A program made the translations under genes and the position numbers. 64,000 bases of DNA from assembly GCF_900104895.1 (NCBI RefSeq), contig NZ_LT629742.1, positions 2,790,001 through 2,854,000 on the forward strand. Direction: 5' to 3'. This DNA comes from Microterricola viridarii. GTDB taxonomy: Bacteria; Actinomycetota; Actinomycetes; Actinomycetales; Microbacteriaceae. This document shows positions 60,904 to 64,000 of the stretch, one piece after another (within the stretch, counting starts at the first letter, position 1; each line of letters begins with the position of its first letter). The notes below the pieces were generated by a model that saw only the letters and a program-made list of their open reading frames with translations, made no database searches and was not told the origin of the DNA.

Positions 60904-61851
60904 CTACGCGGAGCCGCCGGTGGCGGAGGCCGCGGCATCCGCGGAGGCCTGCCGCATGTTGAGCATGGCGTCGTTGGGGTCCTCCGGCGGCCGCCTGCGC
61001 CCCCGGCCGGCCCTGCCCGCCTTCCCACCGCTCGCGGTGCGGCGGGAGAGCCAGCGGGCGAACCAGGACAGGGACAGGTTCATGATCAGGTAGAGCACGA
61101 GGGTGACGAAGAACAGGGAGAAGAGGTAGCGGTTGCCGACCGCGCTGGCAATGTTGTTCATCGTCACCCGGATGAGCTCCGGGTAGCCGACGATGAAGCC
61201 GAGCGAGGTGTCTTTCAGCAGCACGACGAGCTGGGCCACGATGATCGGCAGCATCTGCCGGAACGCCTGCGGGAACTCGACGAGCAGCCGGGACTGCAGC
61301 GGGCGCATGCCGAGGCTCAGCCCGGCCTCCCGCTGGCCGCGCGGCAGGGCGACCAGCCCGGCCCGCAGCGCCTCACCGATGAGCGCCCCGTTGTAGAGGA
61401 TCAGCGCGATCACGACGGCCCAGTAGGCGCCGGTCGAGCCGGCCAGCAGGATGAACAGCATCATCAGCAGCACCGGCATGCCGCGGAAGAACTCCAGGAT
61501 GACGGCGATGGGGATGCGGATCCACCGGGTCTGTGCGCTGCGCAGCAGGGAGAACACCACACCGAGGGCGACGGCGCCGACCGCGGCGACACTCGCCGCC
61601 TTCAGCGTGTTGGCGACGCCGACGAAGATGATCCGGTTCCAGACGCGTGGGTCGAGGAAGATGTCCCAGCGGCTGGGATCGAGCATGCTGGGCAGTTCGA
61701 CGCCGCTGGTGGCCACGCGGGGCGCGGCGAGCACGGAGTAGACCCAGGCGGCGCCGGCCGCGAGCAGCAGGAGCCCGACGCCGGAGAGGATCAGCGAGAG
61801 GCGCCGGCCCTTGGGGCCCTGGGCGTCGAAGAGGACGTTGGAGCCGCTCAT
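60904..61851 (-). CDS. amino-acid ABC transporter permease (GluD-type)
   Basis: A 315-residue inner-membrane permease of the polar-amino-acid family. About five helices follow an N-terminal anchor (RLSLILSGVGLLLLAAGAAW). The EAA loop with the conserved Gly reads EALRAGLVALPRGQREAGLS then LGMRPLQ. The last 45 residues are Arg/Gly-rich and extend beyond the usual end (GGKAGRAGRGRRRPPEDPND). It overlaps the other permease by ATGA. Its homologue in Corynebacterium glutamicum is gluD of the glutamate uptake system; the exact amino acid here is uncertain. Confidence 0.92.
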   Translation of the reverse strand: MSGSNVLFDAQGPKGRRLSLILSGVGLLLLAAGAAWVYSVLAAPRVATSGVELPSMLDPSRWDIFLDPRVWNRIIFVGVANTLKAASVAAVGAVALGVVFSLLRSAQTRWIRIPIAVILEFFRGMPVLLMMLFILLAGSTGAYWAVVIALILYNGALIGEALRAGLVALPRGQREAGLSLGMRPLQSRLLVEFPQAFRQMLPIIVAQLVVLLKDTSLGFIVGYPELIRVTMNNIASAVGNRYLFSLFFVTLVLYLIMNLSLSWFARWLSRRTASGGKAGRAGRGRRRPPEDPNDAMLNMRQASADAAASATGGSA

Positions 61852-62495
61852 CGCTGCACCGCCAGTCGCTTCTCGATGCGCCCGGCCAGGAGCCCGAGCG
61901 GCACCGTGATGATGAGGTAGAACGTGGCGACCCCGAGCAGGATCGCAATCACCGCATTGCCGTTGTCATTCGCGAGCTCCTTGCCGATGGTGAACAGCTC
62001 CGCGACGAAGAAGCCGCCGGCGACGGAGGTGTTTTTCGTGAGGGCGATGAAGACGTTGATCAGCGGCGGCACCGTCATCCGGAACGCCTGCGGCAGGATG
62101 ACGAGCGTCACGCTCTGCCCGAAGCCCAGCCCGACGCTGCGCGCCGCCTCGGCCTGCCCGATCGGCACGCCGTTGATGCCCGAGCGGAGCGCCTCGGCGA
62201 CGAACGGCGAGGTGTAGACGCTCAGGCCGATCATGGCGAAGACGAGGTAGCTGAAGTCCACCCCGAAGTAGGGAAGGATGAACGCGCAGAAGAACAGGAT
62301 CAGCGTCAGCGGGGTGTTGCGCACCAGCTCGGTGTAGACGGTGGCGAAGCCGCGCAGCGAGGCTACCGGCGAGATGCGCATCGCCGCGATCAGCGTGCCG
62401 ATGATGAATGCCGCGATGCCCGCGACGACGAGCAGCAGCAGGGTGTACCCGAACCCGCTGAAGTAGCGGGGCAGGTTCTCGATCACCGCATCCAT
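61848..62495 (-). CDS. amino-acid ABC transporter permease (GluC-type)
   Basis: A 215-residue permease of the His/Glu/Gln family. Five helices are visible, starting with GFGYTLLLLVVAGIAAFIIG. The EAA loop is VAEALRSGINGVPIGQAEAA then RSVGLGFGQ. The typical motif TPLTLILFFCAFILP is present. It pairs with the GluD-like permease as a heterodimer and docks to the ATPase. ATG 62495 follows a hairpin in the gluB-gluC gap. Confidence 0.93.
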   Translation of the reverse strand: MDAVIENLPRYFSGFGYTLLLLVVAGIAAFIIGTLIAAMRISPVASLRGFATVYTELVRNTPLTLILFFCAFILPYFGVDFSYLVFAMIGLSVYTSPFVAEALRSGINGVPIGQAEAARSVGLGFGQSVTLVILPQAFRMTVPPLINVFIALTKNTSVAGGFFVAELFTIGKELANDNGNAVIAILLGVATFYLIITVPLGLLAGRIEKRLAVQR

Positions 62496-62523
62496 GCGCG
62501 GGAGTCCTTTCGCGAGAGCGGTT

Positions 62524-62557
62524 GCGCGTGGGCCGGGCTGGGCCCCGGCCCACGCGC
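62524..62557. other. intercistronic hairpin between gluB and gluC
   Basis: A perfect 13-base-pair GC-only-rich stem (62524-62536 with 62545-62557) and eight-base loop, with no T tract. It lies between the binding-protein stop (62591) and the permease start (62495), where such structures commonly protect the 3' end of the binding-protein message and lower downstream expression. Confidence 0.75.
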
Positions 62558-62590
62558 GTCACGCTGAGATGCGGTCGGCTGGGGCCGCGA

Positions 62591-63460
62591 TCAGCTGCAG
62601 GGCTCGACGGCCGGCGGGTCGACGTAGGGAAGCACCGTTCCCGCGGTCGAGTTCCAGGCCTCCTCGTAGGAGCCGTCTGCGTACGCGGCCTCGAGGGTCT
62701 CGTTGATGAAGGTGCAGAACTCGGTGTCGTCCTTCTTGAGGCCGATTCCGTACGGCTCCTCCGTGAACGGCTTGCCGACGACCTTGAACTCGCCCTCGTT
62801 CTGCGCGGCCAGGCCGGCGAGGATCACGTTGTCGGTGCTGACGGCGACCACGTCACCGCTCCGCAGCGGCTCCAGGCAGTTCGTGTACGTGTCGGTGAGG
62901 AACGGGATCGCGCCGATCTCCGCGAGCTTCTGCGCCGGCGTCGAGCCGGTCACCGAGCACACGTTCTGCCCGACGAGGTCGTCCTCGCTCTTGATCGTGT
63001 CGTTGTCGGCCAGCACCAGGATCGACTGCCCGGCCAGGTAGTACGGGCCGGCGAAGTCGACGACTTCCTTGCGCTTGTCGTTGATCGTGTAGGTGGCGAC
63101 GACGATGTCGACCTCGCCGTTCTCGATGAACGGCTCGCGGTTGGCGGAGACGGCCTCCTTCCACTGGATGTTCTCCGGTGCGATGCCGAGGCCGTTCGCG
63201 ATGATCTTGGCGATCTCGACGTCGAAGCCCTCCGGCTCGCCGTCCAGGTTGATCAGCCCGAAGAGGGGCTGGTCGAACTTCGTGCCGACGGTCATCGTGC
63301 CGGCATCCGCCAGCGCGGCCATGGTGGTGCCCTCGGCGAAGGTGGGCGCGGGGGCCGCGCTCTCGCCGCTGTCGGTCGATCCGGTGTCACCGCTCGCGCA
63401 CGCGGCGAGAGCGAGAACGCTGGCCGCGGCTAGGGCGATCAGGGGCATTCTCTTCTTCAT
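62591..63460 (-). CDS. glutamate-type amino-acid ABC transporter binding lipoprotein
   Basis: A 289-residue solute-binding protein of family 3. The signal peptide MKKRMPLIALAAASVLALAA ends in the lipobox LAAC with Cys21, so it is anchored to the outer face of the membrane as a lipoprotein. A Thr/Ser/Gly linker follows. The SBP signature TVGTKFDQPLFGLINLDGEP then EGFDVEIAKIIA is plain, and NDKRKEVVDFAGPYYLAGQS is also typical. ATG 63460 has a GAGG site six bases upstream; earlier in-frame ATGs are less likely. It resembles gluB of C. glutamicum by order. Confidence 0.94.
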   Translation of the reverse strand: MKKRMPLIALAAASVLALAACASGDTGSTDSGESAAPAPTFAEGTTMAALADAGTMTVGTKFDQPLFGLINLDGEPEGFDVEIAKIIANGLGIAPENIQWKEAVSANREPFIENGEVDIVVATYTINDKRKEVVDFAGPYYLAGQSILVLADNDTIKSEDDLVGQNVCSVTGSTPAQKLAEIGAIPFLTDTYTNCLEPLRSGDVVAVSTDNVILAGLAAQNEGEFKVVGKPFTEEPYGIGLKKDDTEFCTFINETLEAAYADGSYEEAWNSTAGTVLPYVDPPAVEPCS

Positions 63461-63546
63461 GTTCATCCTCATTTCGTCTGGGTGATTCATGGTGGGTGGC
63501 GTTTCGGGTGTGGGTGGGGCCCTCGCGTGCGCTCAGCGCCCGGTTC

Positions 63547-64000
63547 TCAGTGTTCGAGGATCTTGGAGAGGAAGTCCTGCGCGCGGTGCGACTGCGGGTT
63601 CGAGAAGAAGTTCTCGGGGGTGGCCTCCTCGACGATCTCGCCGTCGGCCATGAACAGCACGCGGTCGGCGGCCTTGCGGGCGAAGCCCATCTCGTGGGTG
63701 ACGACGATCATCGTCATGCCGTCCTTGGCGAGGCCGATCATGACATCGAGCACCTCGTTGATCATCTCGGGGTCGAGGGCGCTGGTCGGCTCGTCCATCA
63801 GGATCAGCTTCGGGCTCATCGCCAGTGAGCGGGCGATGGCGACGCGCTGCTGCTGGCCGCCGGAGAGCTGGGCGGGCATCTTGCCGGCCTGGTTGGCGAC
63901 GCCCACCCGCTCCAGCAGCTCCATGGCCTTCTGCTTGGCCTGTGCCTTGGGGAGCTTCTTCACCTTGATCGGCGCGAGGGTCACGTTCTCCAGCACCGTC
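63547..64000 (-). CDS. amino-acid ABC transporter ATP-binding protein, partial at window edge
   Basis: The C-terminal 150 residues of an ABC ATPase (GluA/GlnQ-type); the Walker A part lies beyond the right edge. The signature motif is LSGGQQQRVAIARSLA, Walker B is LILMDEPTSALDPEMINEV, and the switch His lies in MIVVTHEMGFARKAADRVLF. The end NPQSHRAQDFLSKILEH is usual for amino-acid importers. It is the first gene of the transporter operon. Confidence 0.95.
   Translation of the reverse strand, partial: TVLENVTLAPIKVKKLPKAQAKQKAMELLERVGVANQAGKMPAQLSGGQQQRVAIARSLAMSPKLILMDEPTSALDPEMINEVLDVMIGLAKDGMTMIVVTHEMGFARKAADRVLFMADGEIVEEATPENFFSNPQSHRAQDFLSKILEH

Overview
The window is high-GC DNA with actinobacterial gene order, short intergenic gaps and many ATGA/GTGA start-stop overlaps. 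Together with the urease/NiCoT cluster, the tyrS-to-der synteny block and the interspersed GGTCTCGATACGCTCG-type repeats, this points to a member of the Microbacteriaceae. That family assignment is inferred from content and not from a phylogeny.

Layout. Bases 1-2440 look like the end of an integrative element: a lower-GC partial gene, a tyrosine integrase broken by a single-base frameshift, and a small excisionase-like gene also broken at a G7 run. They abut the 3' end of tRNA-Pro(GGG), a typical integration target. Bases 2.8-5.4 kb hold a GNAT acetyltransferase, a small membrane protein, a universal stress protein and a pair of CrcB fluoride channel subunits. Five tandem 60-bp repeats follow, between convergent transcription units. 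Bases 5.8-13.8 kb (minus strand) are a compact nickel/urease operon read ureA - CbiX-like His-rich protein - ureB - ureC - ureF - ureG - ureD - NiCoT nickel permease - urea transporter. There is no ureE; the His-rich chelatase-fold protein inserted between ureA and ureB is the most interesting candidate in the window. A 1161-residue channel-FUSC fusion protein follows.

Bases 17.5-34.5 kb (minus strand) are a conserved housekeeping block: TPR protein, HAD phosphatase, 57-residue small protein, tlyA, nadK, recN, pyrG, Nudix, xerD, parA, scpA, scpB, rluB, tyrA, cmk, der. The order resembles M. tuberculosis Rv1691-Rv1713 as I recall it. A complete rRNA operon (16S-23S-5S, minus strand) lies between this block and tyrS, with visible processing stems, candidate promoters and a terminator. 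A ubiB-family gene precedes it.

Bases 42.6-49 kb hold an amidase, tyrS, a SatD-like HTH protein with its membrane partner, a TetR regulator and agmatine deiminase. The amidase and agmatine deiminase promoters share the same architecture (TTGACA, 18-bp spacer, TAC-type -10, then a TTGATC-N4-GATCAA operator), suggesting one TetR-controlled regulon. Bases 49-56.4 kb carry a 3-methyladenine glycosylase and the arginine cluster argC-J-B-D-F-H (argR and argG absent). Then come a DUF1801 protein, pheST, and a glutamate-type amino-acid ABC transporter (two permeases, lipoprotein, partial ATPase) running off the right edge.
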